In this document: piece by piece, positions 33,193-43,369 of the stretch | How the letters are laid out: every line of letters starts with the position of its first letter | Numbering within the stretch: position 1 is the first letter of the stretch | Source of the DNA: Zhengitettix transpicula | Lineage: Eukaryota; Arthropoda; Insecta; Orthoptera; Tetrigidae | Assembly (NCBI GenBank): GCA_037074705.1 | Contig: CM073593.1 | Span: forward strand, 16,559,001 to 16,623,000 | Direction: 5' to 3' | DNA: 64,000 nucleotides | Position numbers and translations under genes: made by a program | The notes under the pieces: generated by a model | What the model was told of the DNA's origin: nothing | The model's input: only the letters and a program-made list of their open reading frames with translations | The model's database searches: none

Positions 33193-33956
33193 TGCCAACT
33201 TTTGACAAACGATATTCCGCGAAGTTCATTAACTTAAAAACCTTAATGCAGTGTTTACACATTTATTTTTTAATCGGATTCATGGTTGATAACATTTAAC
33301 ACACAGTCCTTTGTCGTCTACGGGAGATTTTTTTTGCGAGTTCTAGCTATAAAAAAATCGCAATGATGACCGTAGACTTATATTGCGGCAATGTTTCACT
33401 TCGGAACAACAGCAATCACATTGAAATAATTGAGTTCCCGAAGTTGAGTTAAATTGCAATCGGTGCCGGATTGACGACTAGGTGTTAGGGTGTAATAATT
33501 CACATTCGTTCACTTGGTTAAATGTGAGGTATACTTCATGGTAAACATCAACCGCGGACAAATGTATGCATTATTCAGAGCTCTGCCGGTCAGTACAACT
33601 CCTACATGTACTTAATATTGATTTATGTGCAACTTAATTAGCATGTTCAAATACGTGGATATTGTAAAACACTTCTGTAATTATCACACAAACAAAATAT
33701 GGCTGAGGTAAACATTTTCGACAGGACACATACTGATAATAAACATACGATGGATAACTTTTTCAGTTAATTATTATATCAAATAACTAATCACAGAGTA
33801 CACCATATTAGAACACTTCCTCAAGAAGAATAAATCATGAAACTTAAGAAAATTTTTTTTAATAATTTATAAAATTAATTGTAGAAATTTATACATTAAA
33901 TCCAGTAAAGTCAAATCAAATATCTATTTAGTATGGATTATACATTAAAAATTAAA
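33193..33956. other. No gene or repeat recognised
   Basis: AT-rich DNA without open frames above 60 codons. Confidence 0.4.
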
Positions 33957-34333
33957 TAAGAATTGCGATAACGACCAAGATTGGTGTCGAATCCGGTGTT
34001 ATTGTAGTTGCTAGGTTTAATAATTACATTGCAGCAGGGTTAAGTTAAAGTTTAGCCTCTGTGGATAGGTATGGTAGGGTGTGATAATAATAATAATAAT
34101 ATGATATATTCCTGGCGAATACCAAAACACCGGATTCGACACCACAATCTTGGTCGTTATCGCAATTTTTATAACCCTCTTTCAACCCCCACACCTAAAG
34201 CTGTCCTTATGACGTTAGGGGATGAAATTTTTCACTGTAATTACGTCCCGGTAAACTATTTGACGCCAATATAGGCCGTTATCGTATATATTTAAAATGC
34301 CTCCCTCTTCAACCCCACATAGGGGTTTAATAT
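33957..34333. mobile_element. Helentron-like fragments in inverted arrangement
   Basis: 33960-34003 (ATTGCGATAACGACCAAGAT, GGTGTCGAATCCGGTGTTAT) is repeated inverted at about 34126-34170 (ACACCGGATTCGACACCA, ATCTTGGTCGTTATCGCAAT). Both are versions of the AACGCGAAAACAACCGAGATT / GTCGAATCCGGGGTTAT part (two segments) of the Helentron unit. The right half continues through CAACCCCCACACC and CCGTTATCG-like unit sequence. Confidence 0.6.
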
Positions 34334-34339
34334 TTTAAT

Positions 34340-34565
34340 AATAATAATAATGTATTTATTTATCAAAAAATGCCACTCAGTTTCTCATTATTCACTTTTT
34401 CACAAATTTACATTTTGAAAACATTGGTGTTTAAATAAACTACTCTTAAATTTATTAGTAGAATCACATTGCCTAATTTGTATAGGCAACTGGTTAAATT
34501 ATTTTATTCCTTTTATAAATACACTGTTCTGTTTTAAATCTAACCTGTACCTAATTGTATCTCAC
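34340..34565 (-). pseudogene. LINE polyprotein C-terminal remnant
   Basis: The minus strand encodes TIRYRLDLKQNSVFIKGIK, one stop, then FNQLPIQIRQCDSTNKFKSS and LFKHQCF. The pattern xRYxLxxxQxSxxxxGIKxFNxLPxxI followed by FKxxLxxxL is the usual tail of jockey/CR1-superfamily LINE ORF2 proteins. It differs from the tails at 3.3 and 30.8 kb, so it belongs to another family. One internal stop and no RT core: a fragment. Confidence 0.65.
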
Positions 34566-34750
34566 TTCGAAACCATGATTAAATTTAATACAACGTTTGT
34601 TGTTTGAACTATGTTTACTATATGACAGTTAAAAATTTGATTTATGTTCTTTAATCCTAGTACTGTCCTTTCTGTTTGGCTGACATAACAAAATTCACAA
34701 TTTGAACACTTAATTTTACAAACAACATTTGTAGTGGAAAACTTATTAAT
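34566..34750 (-). pseudogene. Penelope-like element GIY-YIG endonuclease remnant
   Basis: The minus strand encodes CKIKCSNCEFCYVSQTERT, then after a one-base frame change RIKEHKSNF and a serine-rich stretch ending KFNHGFEVRY. CxxC followed by CYVxQTxR and RxKEH is the PLE GIY-YIG signature, also found at 17545. The usual GQT is SQT here. It runs directly into the LINE tail at 34565, so the two remnants are joined or one was inserted in the other. Confidence 0.68.
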
Positions 34751-34825
34751 AGGATCTTTGTGTCCTTTGAAGAAATCAGAAAAAGAATATTTGCACTTAA
34801 AAATTACAGAAAATTGTATATAATA

Positions 34826-34828
<3 letters not shown>

Positions 34829-34882
<54 letters not shown>
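34829..34882. repeat. (TA)n tract
   Basis: About 26 TA units with no LTR end at either side, unlike the tracts at 6-23 kb. Confidence 0.95.
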
Positions 34883-34887
<5 letters not shown>

Positions 34888-35269
34888 GATAACATATCTC
34901 AGAAAGGTATCATTGTACATATTGTTCCTTATAAAATTGTATTGGTTGACTCCTAAATTAATTTGAGATAATCTAAAATTTATCTACTTAGAAATAAATT
35001 CAATAAGATCGAGGTTGACCAGGAAAATATTTTTGGCATAGTTAAGGTTTTCATGATGATGGACGAGATTGGCTAATAAATATAGCTTTGTCAACCAAAT
35101 TTTAAACATCTCTACATAAAATGTAGTGTGATGGGCGGATTGGAAATGAAACGCGTCATGTCAGATAATCTCCAGGTCATTAATTTACAGTTTCTATCCC
35201 TAACTACTTTCTCCTGACTGCAGGAATTTCAAAGGCGACCTGACATAATAAGCCTTTTGGAAGTATTAT

Positions 35270-35645
35270 TACCGATAGCCATTAATTACGAGCCTGAAGC
35301 ACGTTGAATTTGCACAAGGAGATAAGGCGGTGCACACACACACACAGGTGTCCAGGTCGCAGGGTCGGACTGCTTGATGATGATGACGATGTTGGCCCAG
35401 ACAGAAGCACCACACCCGTCTTTACGGCTGCCTCACGTTCTTGCACCAGTAAACAGTTCCGCCTTGTCAAGAGGGCTGCGGCAAAACAACCTCTTCGCGA
35501 ACAACTGCAAAACGGAGCGAGATTGTAAACTACGCAAATAAAAATAGACAGCTGTCCCGTATTTCTTCTGCTTTTCTCCGGAATATCTTACGCGCAATGA
35601 GAAAGAAGCCTCGTTTTCCTTCGGCGTTAGTAATGAATTCACTCT
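35270..35645. other. GC-richer unassigned patch with (CA)n and (GAT)n bits
   Basis: Contains ACACACACACAC and GATGATGATGACGATG, with overlapping frames on both strands (35304-35528 plus, 35282-35470 and 35433-35642 minus). No recognised domain and no match to the repeats here. Confidence 0.3.
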
Positions 35646-36577
35646 TACACTGTTTTAACTGCAATATCAAAACATAAAATTGAAATTCTGTGAGTTAAAT
35701 CAACAGCAAAATATTCTTATCTAATATTAATTGAAGACCTCATAATTATTAAAATAATGCTGATAAAATAGGTATATATAAATATATTTTAATAAATAAA
35801 TAGAAGTTAATTAAATGAATGAATTTCCACAAGTTGTGCAAGCCAAAAATGTAAAAGTTAAAAAGAGGAGATTAATTAATTATCAAACAAAATGTTATTG
35901 AATTATTTAAAAAAATAATTCGCAGTTTGATTAAATTGATAATTCGTTCTGGAACAAATTTATTTTATTTTAACAGGAAGGATCGAGAAATAATTACAAC
36001 TTTAAACTTTACGATATCATTTATTTTTTAATAGAAATTTATAACATTTTCTCTGAGGATAAATACATTTAAAGATTCAATGTTTAGAAATTTGATAACT
36101 CTTCTTTCAGGGTCGTTTACCTGGGCTTGATAAGTAAAGAACAATCATAGAATTTATAAATTAAGAATTTTACAATCAAAACCAAAACGACAGGAACGAA
36201 ATCTGACGAATACCTTTAACTATCATTAACAAACTTAATTAACTTGGTTTCTACTTGCAAAAAATGTTCGGCTGGTACCAGACTTAGATTCCTCGGCTTG
36301 GGCACACTAAAAACGCCAAGAATCACTGACTCTACACTTGATTGTCAAACACACGGTCGTAGTTATTGAATTTTCCTCCGGGAACTGGATCTGCAGCACC
36401 TCCAAATAATCAGCCAACCATATTGTTACACATTGTCTTTATGTGGAAAATGTTGGTTGACCTCAGTAAGCGTAGGAATCTTAATGTTGCGCAAATATTT
36501 GATTACTCTTTGCAGTTTTTTACAAAGTCTCTCGCTGTCCAAACTTTATACTTGGATTTAAAAACTTGTAACTTTCT

Positions 36578-36589
36578 CGGTTGAATTTT
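36578..36589. repeat. Target-site duplication, first copy
   Basis: GGTTGAATTTTT immediately before the family A copy. It recurs at 37109-37120 (identical) and 37640-37650 (one change). Confidence 0.85.
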
Positions 36590-37108
36590 TTTTCATCAGA
36601 GAGCTCTGGCGGGGGCTACCTTTGGGGATGCTCTCACATCTCTCTGTTTTTTTTTTGAACTAAGGTTCCCACATGCCGAGGCACCTCGGTCTGTTTTGAG
36701 ACGTGTATGTTCCGGGGTCGCAGACCTTGGGCATACGGCAAGAGTTGTCCGCTATTCCTATTGGAATAGTCGGCCAGCTGCCTCCTAAACTGGCCAAGGC
36801 ATGGCGAGGGGTAAGCTGCGTCCCCACAACAAACCCCTCTCCCGTCTTCGGATGGGCGTGGGACAAGTACCAAATGCCCGACCTACCCGATGCAGGTTTT
36901 TTATAGGGTTTGTCCTGCATTACTTTTAGGCGAATGCCGGGTAGGATCCTTAAAATACAGCCCGGGGGCCCTAGTAACCCTTGGCTACCTTCCTACACCC
37001 TACCGCATCCCCCCTTTCAAATCCCTTTCCTATGCTATAAGAAGGGAGTTGCCACTATGTGGATTACCCTATACATAGCCTGTCTACACCTAAAAAAAAA
37101 AAAAAAAA
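36590..37108 (+). mobile_element. Family A retroposon, near full length, poly(A) tail (copy I)
   Basis: About 520 bp: 5' GAGAGCTCTGGCGGGGGCTACC, hairpin CCGAGGCACCTCGG (36676-36689), CGGGGTCGCAGACCTTGGGC, hairpin CTATTCC/GGAATAG (36752-36769), GGCCAGCTGCCTCCTAAACT, ACCCGATGCAGGTTTT, GCCGGGTAGGATCCTT, CCCTTGGCTACCTTCC, then GTGGATTACCC, CATAGCCTGTCTACACCT and A16. The poly(A) and flanking 12-bp duplications show target-primed reverse transcription by a LINE machinery. No sense-strand protein is recognised. A 86-codon antisense frame (36920-36660) is discussed under findings. It could be a SINE or the tail of an unrecognised LINE; no clear Pol III A/B boxes were found. Confidence 0.82.
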
Positions 37109-37120
37109 GGTTGAATTTTT
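37109..37120. repeat. Target-site duplication, second copy
   Basis: GGTTGAATTTTT, identical to 36578-36589, between two head-to-tail family A copies. Confidence 0.85.
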
Positions 37121-37637
37121 CTCTCCCAGGCAGAACCTTTTAGGAGAGATACGAAGGGTCTACCTTTGGGTATGCCTTTTCCTCTCCGTTTTTGAACTAA
37201 GGTTCCCACAAGCCGAGGCACCTCGGCCTGTTCTGAGGTGTGTATGTTCCGGGGTCACAGACCTTGGGCATACGGTAAGATTTGTTCACTATTCCCATTG
37301 GAATAGTCGGCCAGCTGCCTCCTAAACTGGTCGAGGCACAGAGAAGGGAATGCTGCGTCCCCACAGCAAACTCCTCTCCCGCTATCGGAAGGGTGTAGGA
37401 CAAGTACTCAATGCCCGACCTACCCGATGCAGGTTTTTCTAGGGATTTCCCTGCATTTCTTTAGGCGAATGCCGGGTAGGATCCTTAAACCATAGCCCGG
37501 GGGCCCTAGTAACCCTTGGCTACCTTCCTCTACCCTTCCGCATCCCCCCTTTCTAATCCCTTCCTATGCTATTAAAGGGGAGTTGCCCAATGTTGATCAC
37601 CCTCATGTAGCCTGTTGCCCTAAAAAATCAAAAAAAA
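37121..37637 (+). mobile_element. Family A retroposon (copy II), in tandem with copy I
   Basis: Same body as copy I from TACCTTTGGG onward, but with a different 5' start: CTCTCCCAGGCAGAACCTTT, AGGAGAGATACGAAGG. The related start CTCTCGCAGGCAGTACC occurs in the minus-strand copy ending near 49200. It ends TGTAGCCTGTTGCCCT with an A-rich tail, then the third target duplication. The antisense frame 37403-37197 repeats that of copy I. Confidence 0.82.
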
Positions 37638-38173
37638 CCGGCTGAATTTTATACTTGGGCCACGCTGTTCGTTCTCTCCAAATTTTACTTCCTCTCCCGC
37701 CTACAATATCAGACAGACAACCGTTTCAGAAAGCGCTCGTAGCCCACGACAAAGCCCGCCGACACATTGTTGTCTTTGAAGAATTGGCACCGCTAACAAT
37801 CCAATTATTAAAATCATTACTGGCCTCTAATTAGTATTACAATATATAGTTATATGTAAATAAATATATGATTAAAATCTACAAAACTTCGTCCAATACT
37901 TTTTTAAATTGCTATAGTTACTGTGATTTGTAAGCACAGACGTCACCGCACAATTTTTCAATATGTAACGATTAAAACAAATCAGTACCATATTCTATTG
38001 TCTGCCCTTTGTATTACAACTAAATTGCTACTTTTATCAGCAGTGTGGTACGTACTGGGTCATGGTTATTTTGTTTTTATTACTCCAATACTATGTAAAG
38101 TATGCGATTTAACTCTTTTCAATCTTAAACTATTAAATTTTAAATCCATAATTTAGAGTTGATGAATAAATGC

Positions 38174-38562
38174 AGAGGTACCTCGGCCTGTTTTGAGAGG
38201 TGTATGTTCCGGGGTCGCAGACCTTGGGCATTCCTATTGGAATAATCGGCCAGCTGCCTCCTAAACCGGTCAAGGCACGGCGAGGGGAAATCTGCGACCC
38301 CACAGCAAACCTCTCTCCGTCCATCGGAAGGGCGTGGGACAAGTACAAAATGCCGGACCTGCCTGATGTTGGTTTTTCTAGGATTTTCACTGCATCTCTT
38401 TGAGGGTAGGATCCTTAAAACATAGCCTGGGGGCCCTAGTTAACCCTTGGCTACCTTCCTCTACCTTTCCGCATCCCCCTTTCACTCCTTTTTGTATGCT
38501 ATAAGAGGGGATTTGCCACTATGTGGATTACCCTATACATAGCCTGTCTACAACTGCAAAAA
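38174..38562 (+). mobile_element. Family A retroposon, 5'-truncated (copy III)
   Basis: Starts in AGGTACCTCGGCCTGTTTTG, follows the family order to CATAGCCTGTCTACAACTGC and a short A tail. An internal deletion removes the TACGGCAAGAGTTGTCCGC segment and part of the GGCGAATGCC box. Confidence 0.82.
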
Positions 38563-39620
38563 AATTTATCAGACATTATAATATTATGCATACTTAAGCT
38601 TCTTTCATAGAATAGAGCACTACACTTTATAGTTTAAAGGTATAAACGAAATATATGTGTTAACAACGCTTAAAAACAAACAAAATTCACCGCAAATATT
38701 TGTTTTTAACGATACACTAATATTCTACTACTCTTCGTTTGGGCTGTTAAGCTTCAGACTAGATTTAAATAACGTCACTGTGACGTCATCATCTGCCGAA
38801 TATTTTTCCCCGGGACACGTATGAAGGATATACTTATAATTAGCAATCAGAGAAACAAATTTTAATATAACGAACAAATAGTTAATGACTATTTAATAAC
38901 AATTTCCCAACATAATACTTAATATACTTTTTAGGCAATGAACAAGTCAACAATTATTTTTAATAATATCTCCTATAGCCTCCTTGATCTTTTAACAGAA
39001 TTTGATAAACATACAGACCAAATGTATTTCACCTTTAATCACAATATGCGGCAGCGAGTATTCATTATATTCACTTTCTAATATTTGTCTCAATACTTAC
39101 AAGATTTCTGTAAACAGTTTTCAATTTTTTAATATTATCTTTACTTCTCTCTTCAAACCACTTCTTCACTGATCATTCATGTATCTCACAGATAACACCT
39201 CTCACAATATAATATTTTGGTCGCTTATTATATTTACTTATAGTCTTCACTCAGTATTATAGCAGCCAACTAAAACTATTCTTCCAAAAATTGCCAAAAT
39301 ACGTGACGTTCATGATAATTAATCAATATAATCAAAATCCCGCGCCGCATGATTTTCCGATCAGAGAAACTTAACAGACGTGATCGACCTTGAACCATGA
39401 ATGAATTTAATTGACACATTTTACAAATTAGAACAAACTTGTGACTAGCTGAAAACGCCACGAATGCGACTATTGGCTAGTATTCTGGATGGACGATTCA
39501 GCAATCCAAATTTTCGTTTTTCGAAACACGCACAGAAAAATATCAGAATGAAATGTGTAGTAGGTCATGTTCAAAATTAATTACGCAGTTATATTTAAAT
39601 AACGGTATACCACGGTATAT
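38563..39620. other. No gene or repeat recognised
   Basis: AT-rich; only one short frame (39276-39461 minus, 61 codons). Confidence 0.4.
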
Positions 39621-39631
39621 TTGCTCGGCTG

Positions 39632-39955
39632 GTGGGGCAAACGATGCTAAAAATCTATTTATCAGAACGGAAACCTGGTAGAATCGACGCGATCGAAGAA
39701 CTCAAGCGCCCTGCGATAAGCTGGTCATGGACACGGATGGATCACGGAAAAGCGTGGGCTACACAATGGCATTTACATACAGTAATACCGTCCGTCAGAT
39801 CGACGTTTATGGCGCACTTCTCTGACCCTCAAGGACAGGCGACACACAATCCCGTGCTTTGTCGTCGCTGGGACGAGCATGGGTATTTTTACACTCATGA
39901 CTCAAGAGGCCGTTTGCGTACTTGTTTCTCAATACTTGCTCATGAATTTGTCTAG
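39632..39955 (+). other. 107-codon open frame of unknown nature
   Basis: This segment has balanced base composition unlike its AT-rich surroundings and an open frame starting MGQTMLKIYLSERKPGR. No domain is recognised. In another frame LVMDTDGSRKSVGY has a faint RNase H-like look (DTDGS) but stops soon after. There is no ribosome context, splice model or copy elsewhere in the window to support it. It may be a decayed retroelement piece or single-copy DNA. Confidence 0.2.
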
Positions 39956-40074
39956 TAGCATGGGCCAACCAAGTTGTCAACCAAAATGTTGAAGATAGCT
40001 ACATCTAGTTTTATTGTACCTTAATTGAAAATTATTTTACAATTATATTAATCTAACTTCCACAAATAAATAAA

Positions 40075-40330
40075 AAAACACCAACCTATTAGATTGCAGT
40101 TTAATGTAAAATTTAAAACATTATAATATATCAAACGCAACGTTTTGTCCCCAAGTCAAACCGCTTCAGATGTAAGTTTCAAATAAATTCGTCAGCTAAA
40201 ATTTCCTAGGAACTCATCTCTTACAATCATGATAATTTATAATACAATTATGTAAAAAATAACATATGTAATTTCTTACAATTAATTTCGTAAATATATA
40301 TTAACATAAATTTCTAGAGTATCTTGCGTT
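40075..40330 (-). mobile_element. Penelope-like element 3' end, decayed
   Basis: On the minus strand CTGAAGCGGTTTGACTTGGG and GACAAAACGTTGCG follow the CTGAAGA...GAAACG layout. The flank (TTAACATAAATTTCTAGAG on the plus strand) is shared with 45130-45155, so the two are copies. Confidence 0.5.
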
Positions 40331-40439
40331 CGAAATCACTTATTTAAACAGTTGTAAAAATAAAGATGGAAACAATAAATAAGACGATTAAATGGATAAC
40401 AATAACAAAGAATCATGAATTTTAAATTAACAACAGATT

Positions 40440-40625
40440 TTTCATGTCAGAAAAAAAAATTAATACAAATTACATTACGTTTCGACGCTAATTTGCGACC
40501 TTTTCAGGTAAGAATCAAATAAATAAATAACTAAAATAATATTTTTATTAAATATTTTGGAGACGTAATAATATATAATTTTGGTGGACTTTCTATATCT
40601 AATGTAATTTATGTTAAATATCTAA
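40440..40625 (-). mobile_element. Penelope-like element 3' end
   Basis: The minus strand has CTGAAAA (40507-40501), GGTCGC, loop, GCGTC, GAAACG (to about 40478) and then TTTTTTTCTGACATGAA, close to the copy at 18060-18125. CTGAAAA departs from CTGANGA. Confidence 0.58.
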
Positions 40626-41066
40626 TAGAAAAAGAAGGTGTTGACAGGCAATATAAGGTAATCCACGTATTAGCCACTCCCTCCTTATAGCATAGGAAAG
40701 ACACTGAAAAGGGGAATGCGGAAGGGTAAATAAAGGTAACCAAGCGATAACCCGGACTATAGTTTAAAGATTCGTCTAAAGGTGATCCTGGGAAACCCCT
40801 AGAAAAAATACATCAGGTAAGTCGGGCGTTTGGTAATTTTCCACGCTCTTCCTATGGTGGGCGAGGAGTTTACTGTGGGGTCGCAGAAGTCTCCTCTCCG
40901 TGCCTTGACTAGTTTAGGAGCAGCTGGCCGACTATTCCAATAGGAATAGCGAATAACTCTTAACGTATGCCCAAGGTCTGCGACCCCGGAATATACATCT
41001 CTCAAAACCGGCCGAAGTGCCTCGGCTTGTGGATACCTTAGTTCAAAAAACAGAGAAAAGAGAAGG
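40626..41066 (-). mobile_element. Family A retroposon, 5'-truncated (copy IV)
   Basis: Plus-strand landmarks in reverse: GGTAATCCACGTATTAGCCA, GGGGAATGCGGAAGGGTAAA, GTCGGGCGTTTGG, AGGAGCAGCTGGCCGACTAT, GCGACCCCGGAATATACA, CGAAGTGCCTCGG, ending in GAGAAGGTATC. It is directly followed by copy V. More diverged than the others. Confidence 0.75.
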
Positions 41067-41605
41067 TATCTTTTTTTTAGGTAACAGGCTACGTGAGGGT
41101 AATCCACATGGTGGCATCTCCCCTTTAATAGCATAGGAAGGGATTTGAAAAGGGGGAATGCAGAAGGGTAGAGGAAGGTAGCCAAGGGTTAACTAGGGCC
41201 CCCTTTGATATGGTTTAAGGATCCTACCCGGCAATTCGCCTAAAAGTGATGCAAGGAAAACACTAGAAAAACGTGCATCAGGTTGGTCGGGCATTTGGTA
41301 CTTGTCCCAAGCCCTTCCGATGGCCGGAGAGGGGTTAGCTGTGGGGTAGCAGCTTTCCCCGCTCCATACCTTGACCGATTTAGGAGGCAGCTGGCCATCT
41401 AATCCAATAGGAATAGCTGACAACTCTTACGTTATGCCAAAGGTCTTTGACCCCGGAACATACAATTCTCAAAATAGGCCGAGGTGCCTCGGCATGTGGG
41501 AACCTTAGTTCAGAAAACCAGAGAGATGTGAAGGCATCCCAAAGGTAGCCTCCGCCAGAGCTCTCTGGGAAAATTCATCTGCGAGAGAATGCTCTCACAA
41601 GCTTC
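41067..41605 (-). mobile_element. Family A retroposon, near full length (copy V)
   Basis: A T-run, AGGTAACAGGCTACGTGAGG, TAATCCACATGGTGGCATCT through to AGGTAGCCTCCGCCAGAGCT, CTCTGGGAAAATTCATCTGC, GAGAGAATGCTCTCAC. TAATGTAATTT at 40600-40610 and again at 41622-41632 may be the duplication around the pair. Confidence 0.8.
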
Positions 41606-41669
41606 CATGAATATTTAATAATAATGTAATTTCTAAAGTGAAAAAATTTACGTGTGATTGAAAATAATG

Positions 41670-41855
41670 AATAAGAAAGTTAGCCAATTCAGACAAAATA
41701 GTGATAATATAAATACCACACAACGTTTCTGGGATCCTTGATTCTTTCGTCAGGTGTGAACAAGAGCCATTCAATAATGTATTTTCTATTACATACTTTC
41801 TGACGCTAAAAGGCTGGTGTTTATTTATAATTTATCTGATATAATCAGAACACAG
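41670..41855. mobile_element. Penelope-like element termini, mixed orientation
   Basis: The minus strand reads CCTGACGA, a spacer, then CCCAGAAACGTTGTG (about 41757-41718), a degenerate CTGANGA...GAAAC layout. The plus strand 41800-41845 reads TTTCTGACGCTAAAAGGCTG and GTGTTTATTTATAATTTATC, like the PLE tail at 18121-18160. Two oppositely oriented termini lie within 150 bp. Confidence 0.5.
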
Positions 41856-41861
41856 ACACAC

Positions 41862-41917
<56 letters not shown>

Positions 41918-41918
41918 C
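41856..41918. repeat. (CA)n then (TA)n compound microsatellite
   Basis: CA repeats with CATA interruptions pass into a pure TA run. Confidence 0.95.
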
Positions 41919-42844
41919 ATTATCGTAAAATATATTTAAATTATTGATATTATGTTTCACATTAATGGCTGATTCATTTAATCTTATACATGTCATTTCG
42001 CTACTCAATCTGGGATAATATTTGCATTCTTCATATTTATAGTATGCAAATATAAATTATGATTTTTCTAAAAAAATAAATACGTTTTATTGGACGTTGA
42101 ATCTCAAATTATTTTTATAAACATAATACATAATTCTTTTTTGAATAAAAAATTCGATTGCCAGTCCACCAGTTTCTGGTATCTGACCCGACTGGCAGGA
42201 AAGCACAAGATCTAGAAGGCGGAGACTTCATTCTGAAGCCGGAATTCGTGTGAGTTATAAAACAGTTACCCTTAATTTGTCAGGGAGAGCGACTGAACGA
42301 GTTTGTAAAGGACGAAAGAAACAGTTGGACTGAGTTAATCAGCAGATACCTCATTATCCCGGAAACAAACAATAAACCATAAATAGTGTAATTCGGGACA
42401 TTTTTTTAACGGCTCACCACACCTTGTGTTTTGAAATGCGCTTTAAATATGTAAATACTATTTAAATGCATGCCCAAAAAGTCTGATGACAGGGAAGAGT
42501 GAATTCATTTTTTCATTTCTTATTTTTTTACAATCAGTTTCTAAGAAATTAGTGTTTCATATAGTAAATACAATTAGGACGTGCTTCATTGTACAGAATA
42601 TAAGAAAATGATAACTATGAATATATTTTCTAGAGTTTTAAACATCACAGTTAAATGCGTGTTGTACAAATAGAAATAAAGAGGAACAAGAACCAACGAT
42701 ATATAATTCTCTATGAGCTGGATTTTCAGTTTTACATAAAACTCCTATCACAGTTTCGTTAAAATCAATAATTACAGATAACGACATAAATGTCATTGAA
42801 GGAATTGCATAATTTTTTCTCATTTTCATGTATCGATGAAACCT

Positions 42845-43369
42845 GATAAATAAAATAGGCTGTACGTTTGTGTATATGTTCCGCTTACTAATCTACAACT
42901 GTGGAACAGGTTTGACCAAAATTCGTACACGTATTCCTATCGAACCGGAAACAAACACTGTGGGAGAGGGTGGAAATTTTCAAACCTGATGAAACGGCCA
43001 ATATTTGCGTAGCATAAATATATTTCAGGGTCAATAAGATTGATAGTATTTCTCCCGATGTTGTTAGTGTATAATTTCAACAACTTTAGGCATTATTGGT
43101 GAGGGGTGGCGGGGCGTTACGTAGAATAAAACAAAAACAACCGAGATTCGAGTCGAATCCGGGGATATGGATGTCGCGATGAGTTTAATTATAACATTCA
43201 ACTTGTCAAGTCAGTTGTTGTTCTACCTCTATGAGTGAGAGGTGGAAGGGGAAAATATTGTATGTATGTTCCGCATAGAAATATACACCGCGTGGCGAAA
43301 ACGTAAGCAATTTTTGTACGCTTGTTCCTTTAGAACCGAAAACAAACACTGTGGGAATTTTAAATATAT
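42845..43369 (+). mobile_element. Helentron-like element, left part, interrupted by LTR
   Basis: The left end TGATAAATAAAATAGGCTG is followed by GTTCCGCTTACTAATCTACA, GAACCGG..AACAAACACTGTGGG, one ~275-bp unit (43070-43260), then a second GTTCCGCATAGAAATATACA start. It breaks at 43369 where an LTR begins. The continuation beyond 44393 is not recognisable. Confidence 0.62.

Larger units (their letters stand above)
35790..37841 (-). mobile_element. LTR, group B, minus strand, split by two family A insertions
   Basis: The minus-strand start TGTAATACTAATTAGAGG (37841) is followed by TTGTTAGCGGTGCCAATTC, as in group B. The downstream half on the other side of the insertions carries CTGGTACCAG (36275) and the reverse complement of GCCCAGGTAAACGACCCTGA (36113-36133). 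The right flank is ATAT. The 3' end on the low-coordinate side is not clear (about 35790). Without the inserted 36590-37638 it is about 1.0 kb, the normal LTR length here. Confidence 0.62.

Noticed and set aside
36703..37325. Several overlapping plus frames in family A copies as proteins
   Set aside because: They begin and end in the retroposon body, differ between copies and carry no domain.
39632..39955. RNase H-like reading of DTDGSRKSVGY
   Set aside because: Only the DTDGS word fits; the frame stops soon after and the other RNase H acidic residues cannot be placed.
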